Source: DAOVVL01 sp965603095 (GTDB lineage Bacteria > Pseudomonadota > Alphaproteobacteria > Rhodospirillales > Magnetovibrionaceae). Taken from it: a DNA stretch of 26,602 nt. The DNA is taken from contig CBFDBQ010000029.1 of assembly GCA_965603095.1 (NCBI GenBank), forward strand, positions 1 to 26,602, given 5' to 3'. Shown in pieces: positions 13,848-22,091 of the stretch; the stretch's first letter is position 1, and each line of letters starts with the position of its first letter. The notes below the pieces were generated by a model. That model was not told where the DNA came from. It was given only the letters and a program-made list of their open reading frames with translations, and searched no databases. A program made the position numbers and the translations under genes.

Positions 13848-14519
13848 ATGTTGAGCGTAATTATCCCCACCATGAATGCCGAGGCCACATTGGCACAAAC
13901 GCTTACCAGCATATCTGGCGCAAACATTATGGTGGTCGATGGTGGCTCTGGCGATAACACCTTGAATATTGCGCGTGAACTAGGGGCAAAAGTTATTAAA
14001 AGCACGCCTGGGCGGGGGCAACAACTTAGCCTTGGTGGCGACGCTACGATCAAATATGGCGCAACCTGGCTTTTATTTATTCATGCCGATAGCGCGCTTG
14101 GTGCTGGCTGGGCAGATAGTGTTGCAAATTTTACCAATAACCCGGCAAACAAAATGCGGTGTGCATATTTCAAATTAGCTTTTAATGCTGGCGGCAATAA
14201 TGCAAAGCGGGTTGCGATGCTTGCCAACTGGCGAGCAAAAACATTGGGCCTTCCCTATGGTGATCAAGGATTATTAATATCGGCAGAGCTTTACCAAAAA
14301 ATTGGTGGCTTTAATCAAGTCATGGATTTAATGGAAGACGTTGATTTGGTGCGCCGCGTGGGTAAAAAAAATCTAATACCACTGGATACGGCTATTGTCA
14401 CATCGTCTATTCGTTACCAACTGGGTGGTTGGTGGGCGCGGCCAATGCGCAACCTTGTATGTTTGTTGCTTTATTTAGTTGGGGCCAGCCAAGAAACCCT
14501 AAAGAGAATTTATAAATGA
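13848..14519 (+). CDS. TIGR04283-type family 2 glycosyltransferase
   Basis: A 223-residue GT-A glycosyltransferase of the subfamily called rSAM/selenodomain-associated transferase 2. It begins LSVIIPTMNAEATLAQTL and has VVDGGSGD (nucleotide-sugar binding), GRGQQL, LFIHADS (the DXD-like metal site) and GLPYGDQGLLIS, followed by GGFNQVMDLMEDVDLVRR. A short hydrophobic stretch near the C-terminus (LVCLLLYLVGAS) may give peripheral membrane contact. The acceptor is unknown. It overlaps the TIGR04282 gene by ATGA, and the two families are commonly adjacent. Database names mention arsenosugar synthesis or radical-SAM partners, but none of those partner genes is present here. Confidence 0.85.
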   Translation: MLSVIIPTMNAEATLAQTLTSISGANIMVVDGGSGDNTLNIARELGAKVIKSTPGRGQQLSLGGDATIKYGATWLLFIHADSALGAGWADSVANFTNNPANKMRCAYFKLAFNAGGNNAKRVAMLANWRAKTLGLPYGDQGLLISAELYQKIGGFNQVMDLMEDVDLVRRVGKKNLIPLDTAIVTSSIRYQLGGWWARPMRNLVCLLLYLVGASQETLKRIYK

Positions 14520-15160
14520 AAAAAATGGGCCACCTTGTCCTAATGGTAAAAGAGCCACGCATGGGCCGGGTAAAAACTCGGTTGGCAAGTGAGATTGGGT
14601 TAATAAACGCGTGGCGTTTTTACAATTATAACCTTGCCCAAACTGCAAATGCATTGCGTGATAACCGTTGGCATTGTTGGCTTTCCATCACACCGGATAC
14701 GGCAACAGACAAACGTGGCATCTGGCCCCGGGGCTGGAAAACAATGAAACAAGGAAGCGGCGATCTGGGTGTGCGGATGCTTAGACCAATGAAATCATTG
14801 CCACCCGGGCCGGTAGTAATAATTGGCAGTGATGTTCCGGGCATTAGCAAAGCACATATAAACACCGCGTTCCGTGCGCTGGGGGCGCATGATATGGCCA
14901 TTGGCCCAGCGCCCGATGGTGGTTATTGGATGGTTGGGCAAAGACGTAGGCCTATAACCATTAATCCTTTTAAAAATGCCCGTTTCTCTAGCGCCCATGC
15001 ATTGGATGATACGCTGGCAGGTGTATTGGCATCACCACGACGCATACGCATTGCGTTGTTAAATACGCTTTCAGATGTGGATACGGCTGAAGATTATTTT
15101 TCTTTAAGGCGCGGCATCAATTCAACAAAATTGCACGGCCTAAACCGTGAATCCAATTGA
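14516..15160 (+). CDS. TIGR04282-type glycosyltransferase (DUF2064)
   Basis: A 214-residue nucleotidyl/glycosyltransferase-fold protein named in databases as rSAM/selenodomain-associated transferase 1 or arsenosugar biosynthesis glycosyltransferase. Visible are MVKEPRMGRVKTRLA (the KxPxxGxxKTRL nucleotide-binding start), VVIIGSDVPGI (metal and nucleotide site), GPAPDGGYWMVG and the terminal LSDVDTAEDY. Its ATG lies in the ATGA overlap with the stop of the TIGR04283 gene, so the two are almost certainly translated together. The 3' end overlaps the 3' end of the convergent moaB gene by 67 bp. The substrate is unknown. Confidence 0.85.
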   Translation: MKKMGHLVLMVKEPRMGRVKTRLASEIGLINAWRFYNYNLAQTANALRDNRWHCWLSITPDTATDKRGIWPRGWKTMKQGSGDLGVRMLRPMKSLPPGPVVIIGSDVPGISKAHINTAFRALGAHDMAIGPAPDGGYWMVGQRRRPITINPFKNARFSSAHALDDTLAGVLASPRRIRIALLNTLSDVDTAEDYFSLRRGINSTKLHGLNRESN

Positions 15161-15624
15161 TGGACAAGTATATCATCCCAGCCGTCTTTACAGGCACCGG
15201 GTGACCCGGGTAGGGCAAATAAATATGTTCCCCCGGCAAGACCAGCAGTAGCGCGAGATTGAATGGTTGATGTTTTTATTTTTTCATAGCTAAGCATGCG
15301 AAATAATTCACCAAACCCGGGGATAGATTTTTCATAGACCGCTTCGAATGCTTCGGGCGTGACATCGCGCCCGGTCAGGCCAGTACCACCAGTGGAAATA
15401 ACAACGTCAATTTCTGCATCATTTATCCATGTTGTTAATTGCTGTTCGATAAGGGATCTATCATCAGTAATAATTTCGCGCGCGCTTACATTGTGCCCAG
15501 CGGCAAGCACGCGTTCTGACAAAATATTTCCTGATTTATCGTCTTCGGGTTTTCGGGTATCAGATACAGTCAACAGCGCAATGTTAACTGGCTTAAATTC
15601 ACGGGTGTCATCAATTTTTGCCAT
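15094..15624 (-). CDS. moaB: Molybdenum cofactor biosynthesis protein MoaB
   Basis: A MoaB/MogA-fold protein of 176 residues, which adenylates molybdopterin ahead of molybdate insertion; cytoplasmic. Visible are LLTVSDTRKPEDDKSG (18–32), STGGTGLTGRDVTPEA (77–92, molybdopterin-binding loop), TAGLAGGTYLFALPGSPGA (126–144) and a conserved C-terminus. The open frame runs further upstream to 15723, but that part lies within the lytic transglycosylase gene, so ATG 15624 is chosen. The start overlaps the end of that gene by 14 bp in another frame, so coupled translation is likely. The 3' end overlaps the convergent TIGR04282 gene. No other molybdenum cofactor genes are in the window. Confidence 0.92.
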   Translation of the reverse strand: MAKIDDTREFKPVNIALLTVSDTRKPEDDKSGNILSERVLAAGHNVSAREIITDDRSLIEQQLTTWINDAEIDVVISTGGTGLTGRDVTPEAFEAVYEKSIPGFGELFRMLSYEKIKTSTIQSRATAGLAGGTYLFALPGSPGACKDGWDDILVHQLDSRFRPCNFVELMPRLKEK

Positions 15625-17452
15625 CGGCAACCACCATTGGCTCTTGCCCGAGCGCGCGATAGGTTGGCCATTTACCACCTGCCACCGCATCAAGCGATGG
15701 TGCCGGCTGGCCCAGACGGTCACGATAAACCCAAAGGTTAGTCAAAACCCGTTCAATAAATATGCGGGTTTCACGCGAAGGCAGGCTTTCGATAAAGAAA
15801 AGCGAATCGCCCGTATCATTTCCTTTGCGTCGCCATTTATTAAGGTTACCCGGCCCGCCATTCCAGGCAGCCGCCATTAAAAATAAATCACCATTTATTT
15901 TTTTATTTTTTAGTAAAATCTGTATGTAACGCTGACCAAGGGCAAGATTATGTTCGGGGTCAAACAATGCTGATCTTTTGCTCCAACGATAGCGTTTATC
16001 GCGGGCAACAAAACCTGCGGTCCGTGGCATTAACTGCATCAGCCCGCGCGCACCAACGCCAGATTTAGCCTTGGGGTTAAAGCGGCTTTCTTGTCTAACC
16101 AATGCATATATAAGTGCGCGGTCAACCTTGAAGCCGTCTTCCGGTTGCCAAACAGGAACCGGATAAACCGCGCCATCCAAACCGCCGCCATCGGGGTAAA
16201 GCATGGCATCAAGGCGCATGGAAAGTTCTGCCATGCCGGCATTTGCGGCAATGGATAAAATATCGTTTGCAATATTTTTGGGTGCCAAGGTCGCAACTTT
16301 TCTCAACTCGCGTTCGGCCAATGCGTCTTTGCCAACCTGCAAAAGAGCAAGCGCGCGCTTGCCGCCTTTGTTGCCTTTTAATTTTCTGGTTTCACTTCCG
16401 GCAAGGGGCGGGATTTCCCAATTAAATTTTACGTCACGCCCCATAAGGCGCCCGGCCAACATTCCATAAAATGTACGCGGGTGTTCAGCAGACTCAGCCA
16501 GCAAGGCGGAAACTTTTTCCGGTTTTCTGGCAACAAGATATGCCCGTGCCGCCCAAAACGCAGATGCCGAATGGGTCCATGGTGCGCGGTCAAATTCGGC
16601 GGCCTTTTCAAAATTATTTGCGGCCTGCAAAAAATCACCCCGGCGCCATTGGGCAAGACCCGCAATCCAATGGGCCTCTGGCAAAAATTTACCCGAACGC
16701 CGTGCGGCTTTTTCGGCCCATTCAATTGCCCAAACGTCACGTCCATCCATGAAATAGCCCTTGGCCAAACGGGCAATGGCCCAGTCCATGTCATAATCGC
16801 TAAACAAACGTTTTAGGTTTTTATCGCCCAGCATTTGCTTGACCGCTTTTGTGTGGCCACGACGCAGGCGATCACGAATTCGAATTTTAAGGCGACGTAC
16901 TTCGCGCCTTTGGTTACGGCTAAGTTTTTTTACCTTGGGCTTGGCGTAGGCTTCGGTTTCTAACGCGCTAGCCGGCGTTAGGTTGCGGCCAACCATGGGG
17001 GATTTTGGTTTTTTCCAATTAGCCGGACGACGCCTAAGCGCTAGCTTGTAAATCTGCTTGGCATAATGATGGTCGGAATATTCCGCCATCCATGCTTTTA
17101 ATTCTTTGTATTTAGAGCGGTACTTGGTTGGGTGAAGATATCGCTGTGCCAACACATGGCCCATTAACAATTTATCATCCAGAACCTTTATCAGCTTATC
17201 TGCTTTATGCCAGTCGCCCTTTTGCTGAAGCTTAAAAATCTTGCCATAGCGTTGCACATCGGCGCCGTTCAATACCTTGGGCATCACAACCGGAACGATG
17301 GATCCTGCCAATGCCAGTTCTTGGGGGGCGGTTGGTATTGGGGCCGTGGCATTTGTGCTTTGAACCTCAGCGGCAAAGCTATTGCTGAGCAATCCTACAA
17401 GCATAAATACGGTGGCAATTGTTAGGCTAAGTTTTGTTTTGGCTAATGTCAT
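15611..17452 (-). CDS. slt: Soluble lytic murein transglycosylase
   Basis: Cleaves the MurNAc–GlcNAc bond of peptidoglycan with 1,6-anhydro product formation; periplasmic. The 613-residue protein has a signal peptide (about 1–28, ending NSFAA), a long helical, basic, TPR-like superhelical region (about 60–420) and a C-terminal SLT domain. The catalytic Glu455 lies in ALVRQESRFNP, followed by GARGLMQLMPRTA (467–479), NLALGQRYI and AAAWNGGPGN (527–536). The architecture matches Slt70. It starts the minus-strand slt–moaB pair, and the weak ribosome-binding site before ATG 17452 is AT-rich. Confidence 0.94.
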   Translation of the reverse strand: MTLAKTKLSLTIATVFMLVGLLSNSFAAEVQSTNATAPIPTAPQELALAGSIVPVVMPKVLNGADVQRYGKIFKLQQKGDWHKADKLIKVLDDKLLMGHVLAQRYLHPTKYRSKYKELKAWMAEYSDHHYAKQIYKLALRRRPANWKKPKSPMVGRNLTPASALETEAYAKPKVKKLSRNQRREVRRLKIRIRDRLRRGHTKAVKQMLGDKNLKRLFSDYDMDWAIARLAKGYFMDGRDVWAIEWAEKAARRSGKFLPEAHWIAGLAQWRRGDFLQAANNFEKAAEFDRAPWTHSASAFWAARAYLVARKPEKVSALLAESAEHPRTFYGMLAGRLMGRDVKFNWEIPPLAGSETRKLKGNKGGKRALALLQVGKDALAERELRKVATLAPKNIANDILSIAANAGMAELSMRLDAMLYPDGGGLDGAVYPVPVWQPEDGFKVDRALIYALVRQESRFNPKAKSGVGARGLMQLMPRTAGFVARDKRYRWSKRSALFDPEHNLALGQRYIQILLKNKKINGDLFLMAAAWNGGPGNLNKWRRKGNDTGDSLFFIESLPSRETRIFIERVLTNLWVYRDRLGQPAPSLDAVAGGKWPTYRALGQEPMVVADGKN

Positions 17453-17602
17453 AAATCTATTTTCATTTTTTTAAATTGCGCCTTTTAATACGGCGTGCTT
17501 CTACCATGGATAACGCCCCCATAGCTAGTTGGGACGAAGGCTTCATCCGTTAAAGCCTGCCGTTTTATACACAAAAAATAAGGTAATTTCAATGGAACGA
17601 TG

Positions 17603-17642
17603 GAAATAGCCCTTTTATTTCAGGTATTTCAGCTATTTCTGG
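17603..17642. repeat. Three 9-bp tandem repeats and an overlapping hairpin
   Basis: TATTTCAGG, TATTTCAGC and TATTTCTGG lie head to tail at 17616–17642. GAAATAGC (17603–17610) and GCTATTTC (17632–17639) form a perfect 8-bp inverted repeat across them. The element sits just downstream of the minus-strand uracil-DNA glycosylase gene and may stop or protect its transcript; no T tract follows. I see nothing else in the 212-bp gap 17453–17664. Confidence 0.45.
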
Positions 17643-17664
17643 GCATTTATTAGGCATTACAGCG

Positions 17665-18531
17665 TTATTTGATGGCATCAAATTTTTTACGAATTTCAAG
17701 CAAATCATGCCATGTGGGACGCTTCATAGCCGGTGATTTCAAAAGGTATTCGGGATGATATATGGCTGTCGCCTGTATGGGCCTGCTCATGCGTGGGGTT
17801 TCATATGAAAACCAATTACCGCGCAGGCGCGATATGCTGCCCTGTTGGGCCAGCAATGAGTGCGTTGCCGGGCCACCAACGGTTATAAGTATTTCCGGAT
17901 CAATTAATTCTACCATGCGCTCAACAAACGGTTGGCATATGGAGACCTCGCCCGCATTGGGGCTGCGGTTGCCCGGCGGACGCCAAAAAACCGTGTTTGA
18001 AATATAAATCTCATCTCGTTTTAACCCGATGGATGCCAACATTTTATCAAGCAACTGCCCGCTGGTGCCAACAAACGGAATGCCTTGACGGTCTTCTTCA
18101 CCACCGGGGGCATCGCCCATCAGCACCAATTTGGCATTGGGGTTGCCGTGGCCAAATACAGTATTTGTCGCGGTTTTTTTTAAACCACAGCCATCAAATT
18201 CATCTAGGGCAGATTTTAATTCATCTAGGGTTTTGGCGGCACCCGCCACCTTTACCGCCGTTTTTAGTGCCTGATCAAAACCTGGGGCTGGTTTTGCCAC
18301 AGGTGCTATAGGTGGCGGGGTGGTTTTTGCAGGCTGAGAGGCTTTGGAAACTACGGGAACCACGGGAGCTACGGGAACCACGGAAGCCAAGACCTGAGGC
18401 GCATTAAACCTATTTTGTGGCACTTCGGCTATTGCCTCATCAACGCCGGCATCAAGATGCCAGCGGATGACCTCTGCCGGGGACAGGGTTTCACTGAATA
18501 TTTCTGCCGGAGTATCTGTGGCCGTCGTCAT
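17665..18531 (-). CDS. Family 4-like uracil-DNA glycosylase lacking two Fe–S cysteines
   Basis: Excises uracil from DNA in base-excision repair; cytoplasmic. The 288-residue product has a variable N-terminal region with a Val/Pro/Ala-rich linker (about 50–84) and a glycosylase core from about 105: TATNTVFGHGN, motif 1 GDAPGGEEDRQGIPFVGTSGQLLDKML (139–165 region), NTVFWRPPGNRSP, and motif 2 IYHPEYLLKSP with His259. Classical family 4 enzymes hold a 4Fe–4S cluster with four cysteines. Here the first (Cys115, DGCGLKK) and fourth (Cys199) positions remain, but the second is Lys118 and the third Trp183, and motif 1 has Asp for the usual Glu (GEAPG). ATG 18531 has AAGGA 8 nt upstream; the open frame extends to 18600 without support. 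Confidence 0.88.
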   Translation of the reverse strand: MTTATDTPAEIFSETLSPAEVIRWHLDAGVDEAIAEVPQNRFNAPQVLASVVPVAPVVPVVSKASQPAKTTPPPIAPVAKPAPGFDQALKTAVKVAGAAKTLDELKSALDEFDGCGLKKTATNTVFGHGNPNAKLVLMGDAPGGEEDRQGIPFVGTSGQLLDKMLASIGLKRDEIYISNTVFWRPPGNRSPNAGEVSICQPFVERMVELIDPEILITVGGPATHSLLAQQGSISRLRGNWFSYETPRMSRPIQATAIYHPEYLLKSPAMKRPTWHDLLEIRKKFDAIK

Positions 18532-18654
18532 GAAAGAATCCTTATTGCTACCCAACCATAGCACCGTGGTTTTGCGCTGGCATCCCCTGTTGGCTTGCAA
18601 TACAATTTTTTTATCTAATTTTTGACTGATTTTTGATGGAGCTTAAAGTAACAA

Positions 18655-20328
18655 ATGCCAGAAAACCAACGTGAAAACCAAGGTGAAAACCAACGTGAAC
18701 AAATGGAATTCGACGTGGTGGTTATAGGTGGCGGTGTCGCCGGATTAAGCGCGGCCATCCGCCTTAAACAACAGGGCGAAAAAGAGGCCCAAGAAATAAG
18801 CGTTTGCGTAATTGAAAAAGGATCAGAAATAGGTGCTCATATACTTTCCGGTGCGGTAATTGACCCGGTGTCATTAAATGAACTTTTCCCCGATTGGAAA
18901 AAACAAGGCGCACCGCTTAACCAGCCGGTTACAGAAGAAAAATTTCTTTTCCTAACAAAAAATTCTGCTTTTAAGCTTCCGTTGCCAAAGGCAATGAAAA
19001 ACCACGGAAACTTTGCTACCAGCCTTGGCCTGCTCACCAGATGGCTGGGCGAACGCGCAGAAGAAATGGGGATTGAAGTATTTCCCGGTTTTGCGGCAAG
19101 TGAAATTTTGTTTGATGAAAATAATCGTGTTAGCGGGGTTGCGACCGGCAACATGGGAGTTAACAAAGATGGAACCCCGGGGCCAAATTTTGAACCCGGG
19201 GTCGAGCTTGTTGCCACATATACATTATTTGCCGAAGGTTGTCGTGGCTCGCTTTCAGAACAAATAAAAGAACGTTTTAATTTATATGATGGGTCTGAAA
19301 ACCAAACCTATGGTCTGGGCGTTAAAGAACTGTGGGAAGTTGCCCCGGGACAGCAAAAACCGGGCGAGATTACCCACACCATCGGCTGGCCGCTGACATC
19401 TGATGTTTATGGCGGGTCTTTTCTTTATCACCTAGAAAATGGGCAGGTTGCAGTTGGTTTCATAACCGGGCTGGATTATGCCAATCCCTATATTTCACCG
19501 TTTGATGAAATGCAGCGTTTTAAAACCCATCCAGCCATTAAGCCGATATTTAATGGGGCTAAGCGAATTGCCTATGGCGCACGCGCGCTTAACGAAGGTG
19601 GGTTTCAATCTATTCCTAAATTGGTATTTCCCGGAGGAGCATTAATAGGTGCGGCCGCAGGATTTATGAACGTCCCCCGCATCAAAGGTTCACACACCGC
19701 CATGAAATCAGCAATGGTTGCGGCTGATGCGGTTTTTAATGCGCTCAATGGTGCAAAGCCCGATGTGCTTGATGAATATCCAGACGAGCTAAAGAAAAGC
19801 TGGTTGTGGAAAGAATTATATCTAGCCCGCAACATACGGCCTTCGTTCAAATGGGGGCTTTGGCTGGGTCTAATTTTAAGTGCGTTGGATACCTATATTT
19901 TTTGTGGTCGCGCCCCGTGGACACTAAAACATCATGGCTCGGACCGGGCAGAAATGCTTCGCGCCAGCAAACCGCGTAAAATAGATTATCCAAAACCAGA
20001 TGGGGTGCTTACGTTTGATAAGCTTAGTTCAGTTTATATTTCTGGAACTGCCCACGAAGAAAACCAGCCCTGCCATTTAAAACTAAAAGACGACACCGTT
20101 CCGGTGGCCACCAATCTGGTTCTTTATGATGGTCCCGAAGCAAGATATTGCCCGGCAGCTGTTTATGAATTTGTCGATAGCGATGGCGATGGCGGAACAA
20201 TGCACCGTTTGCAGATTAATTTTGCTAACTGCCTGCATTGCAAAACCTGCGATATAAAGGACCCGGTTGGGAATATTATCTGGTCCGTACCCGAAGGTGG
20301 TGGTGGACCCAACTATCCTAATATGTAA
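18655..20328 (+). CDS. etfD: Electron transfer flavoprotein-ubiquinone oxidoreductase
   Basis: Passes electrons from reduced ETF (fed by acyl-CoA and other dehydrogenases) to ubiquinone; a monotopic inner-membrane FAD/4Fe–4S protein. The 557-residue product has the FAD-binding VVVIGGGVAGLSAAIRL (Gly25, Gly27, Gly30), EKGSEIGAHILSGAV, a long ETF-QO-specific middle region and the C-terminal cluster cysteines: Cys499 (RYCPAAVYEF) and Cys526, Cys529 and Cys532 in NCLHCKTCDIKDP. It ends GGGGPNYPNM as usual. The first 16 residues are a Glu/Asn/Gln-rich repeat before MEFDVVV, so Met17 (18703) is a possible alternative start. GGAG lies about 13 nt before ATG 18655. Its partner ETF is not intact in this window. 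Confidence 0.96.
   Translation: MPENQRENQGENQREQMEFDVVVIGGGVAGLSAAIRLKQQGEKEAQEISVCVIEKGSEIGAHILSGAVIDPVSLNELFPDWKKQGAPLNQPVTEEKFLFLTKNSAFKLPLPKAMKNHGNFATSLGLLTRWLGERAEEMGIEVFPGFAASEILFDENNRVSGVATGNMGVNKDGTPGPNFEPGVELVATYTLFAEGCRGSLSEQIKERFNLYDGSENQTYGLGVKELWEVAPGQQKPGEITHTIGWPLTSDVYGGSFLYHLENGQVAVGFITGLDYANPYISPFDEMQRFKTHPAIKPIFNGAKRIAYGARALNEGGFQSIPKLVFPGGALIGAAAGFMNVPRIKGSHTAMKSAMVAADAVFNALNGAKPDVLDEYPDELKKSWLWKELYLARNIRPSFKWGLWLGLILSALDTYIFCGRAPWTLKHHGSDRAEMLRASKPRKIDYPKPDGVLTFDKLSSVYISGTAHEENQPCHLKLKDDTVPVATNLVLYDGPEARYCPAAVYEFVDSDGDGGTMHRLQINFANCLHCKTCDIKDPVGNIIWSVPEGGGGPNYPNM
18661..18696 (+). repeat. Three 12-nt tandem repeats at the 5' end of the ETF-QO gene
   Basis: GAAAACCAACGT, GAAAACCAAGGT and GAAAACCAACGT (18661–18696) encode ENQR–ENQG–ENQR. 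The period of 12 keeps the frame. The repeat precedes the conserved FAD-binding start and probably arose by slippage, with no catalytic role. Confidence 0.75.
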
Positions 20329-20376
20329 AGACGAAACATGTTTGCGGTGGGGGCGCATGGTGGGTACACTCCAGCC

Positions 20377-22080
20377 ATGTTTTATAAATCATCCTTACTG
20401 CTAGCTTTACTGACCACAGCTATATTTGTGCCAACAGCAAACGCCGCCCAAGATAAAGCCAAGGTTGGCGTTACATTTTCTGGCAATTATCTTGCCGGGC
20501 GTTATGCCCAAACCGCGCACGACACTGGCAATGCAGCATTATTTTTAGGGGCCGCCGCAAAAATGGTTCCTGATAATGCTGATCTTTTACGCCGTGCATA
20601 TGTTTTGGCATTAAGCGAGGGTGACATAAACGGCGGAATTAAATTTCTTGATCGAATAGAAAAAATGGGTTCTGACGCGCCGTTGTCCGATATTGTTCGT
20701 GCGGCTGAATTAATTAAATCTGGTAAATTCAACGCGGTTGAAAAATATTTCAAAACCGATGGTAAAAAAGATAAAAAGCTTACTGGCATTAATGCCTATG
20801 TCGGGCCAATACTTCACGCCTGGGCAATGGCTGGCGAAGGTAAATTTGCAGACGCAATAAAAATGCTGGAAGAAAGCAAGGGAAATGCAGGTTCGATTGC
20901 ATTTTTTGAGCTACATCTGGGATTAATAAACGACATGGGCGGCAATGCTAACGCGGCTAAAAAAAATTATAACGCCGTAATAATCGAGGCCGGAATATCG
21001 CTTCGCCTTGCCCAACATTTTGGTGGGTTACTAGAACGTAGCGGAAAAACAGATGAAGCATTAAGTATCTACAAAAAATACGATGCCCTTGCTGAGGGAA
21101 CAATAATTACACCCGCAACCAGCAAACGAATTGCCACAAAAACAAAACCAAAGACTGATATAGACACTGTCGCCAAAGGTGCGGCCGAAGCCATGTTTGG
21201 GCTTGCCTCATCATTAAGCAACCAAGGCGCAACGGAATCGGCCATGGTGCTGGCGCAATTAGCGTTATATCTACGCGGTGATTTTCCCCCAGCAATAATT
21301 GTTGTGGGTGGAGTGCTTGAAACGTATCAGCGAAGTAACGATGCCAATGCGCTGTATGCAAAAATTTCTAAATCTTCTGTTATGTACAACCAAGCAAAAT
21401 TAAAAACTGCGGCAAACATGGAAAAGTTAAAAAAACCCGATGCGGCAATAAAAATACTTAAATCCTTGGCCAAGGATAATAAATCTGACGCGCAAATATT
21501 AATTGAGCTTGGTGATGTATTAAGGCGAAATGATAAATTTAATGACGCGATTAGTGCCTATAGCGAAGCTTTGGCCCGCATAAAAAAAATTGAAAACCGG
21601 CATTGGGGTATTTTTTATTCTCGCGGAATATCGTTTGAACGCGATGGAAACTGGGCAAAAGCAGAGGCCGATTTTTTGACCGCATTAAAAATGGAGCCAG
21701 ACCAGCCGTTTATTTTAAATTATCTGGGTTATTCATGGATTGAGAAAAAACTAAATCTAGAAAAAGCAGTTGCGATGATACAAAAAGCAGTCGACCTGCG
21801 CCCACGTGATGGCTACATAGTCGATAGCCTTGGCTGGGGTTTGTATCAGTTGGCCGATTATAAAAACGCAACCAAAAGATTAGAACGTGCTGTACTGTTA
21901 CGCCCAGAAGACAGCATAATTAATAATCATTTAGGTGATGCATTGTGGCGCGTTGGTCGCCAGCGCGAAGCGCGTTTTCAGTGGGAGCGGGCATTGGGGC
22001 TAGGGCCAGACCCCAAAGACGAAATTGAATTAAGACAAAAACTCAAATCCGGCCTTCCCAGCCTTCCCGCCGCTAACTAG
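20377..22080 (+). CDS. Secreted or periplasmic tetratricopeptide-repeat protein
   Basis: A 567-residue protein with a clear signal peptide (FYKSSLLLALLTTAIFVPTANA, cleavage after about residue 23) and a body of helical TPR units. The most recognisable are near the C-terminus: IEKKLNLEKAVAMIQKAVDL, GYIVDSLGWGLYQLADYK and IINNHLGDALWRVGRQREA. Others lie earlier (SALYAKISK, SAYSEALARI regions). TPR arrays mediate protein contacts; the partner is unknown. The same gene is often found between ETF-QO and ispE in Alphaproteobacteria, which suggests a conserved envelope role, not a proven one. ATG 20377 is chosen because the signal peptide starts there. ATG 20338 would add 13 residues before it. The stop overlaps GTG 22080 of ispE by one base. 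Confidence 0.85.
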   Translation: MFYKSSLLLALLTTAIFVPTANAAQDKAKVGVTFSGNYLAGRYAQTAHDTGNAALFLGAAAKMVPDNADLLRRAYVLALSEGDINGGIKFLDRIEKMGSDAPLSDIVRAAELIKSGKFNAVEKYFKTDGKKDKKLTGINAYVGPILHAWAMAGEGKFADAIKMLEESKGNAGSIAFFELHLGLINDMGGNANAAKKNYNAVIIEAGISLRLAQHFGGLLERSGKTDEALSIYKKYDALAEGTIITPATSKRIATKTKPKTDIDTVAKGAAEAMFGLASSLSNQGATESAMVLAQLALYLRGDFPPAIIVVGGVLETYQRSNDANALYAKISKSSVMYNQAKLKTAANMEKLKKPDAAIKILKSLAKDNKSDAQILIELGDVLRRNDKFNDAISAYSEALARIKKIENRHWGIFYSRGISFERDGNWAKAEADFLTALKMEPDQPFILNYLGYSWIEKKLNLEKAVAMIQKAVDLRPRDGYIVDSLGWGLYQLADYKNATKRLERAVLLRPEDSIINNHLGDALWRVGRQREARFQWERALGLGPDPKDEIELRQKLKSGLPSLPAAN

Positions 22081-22091
22081 TGACGTATGTT

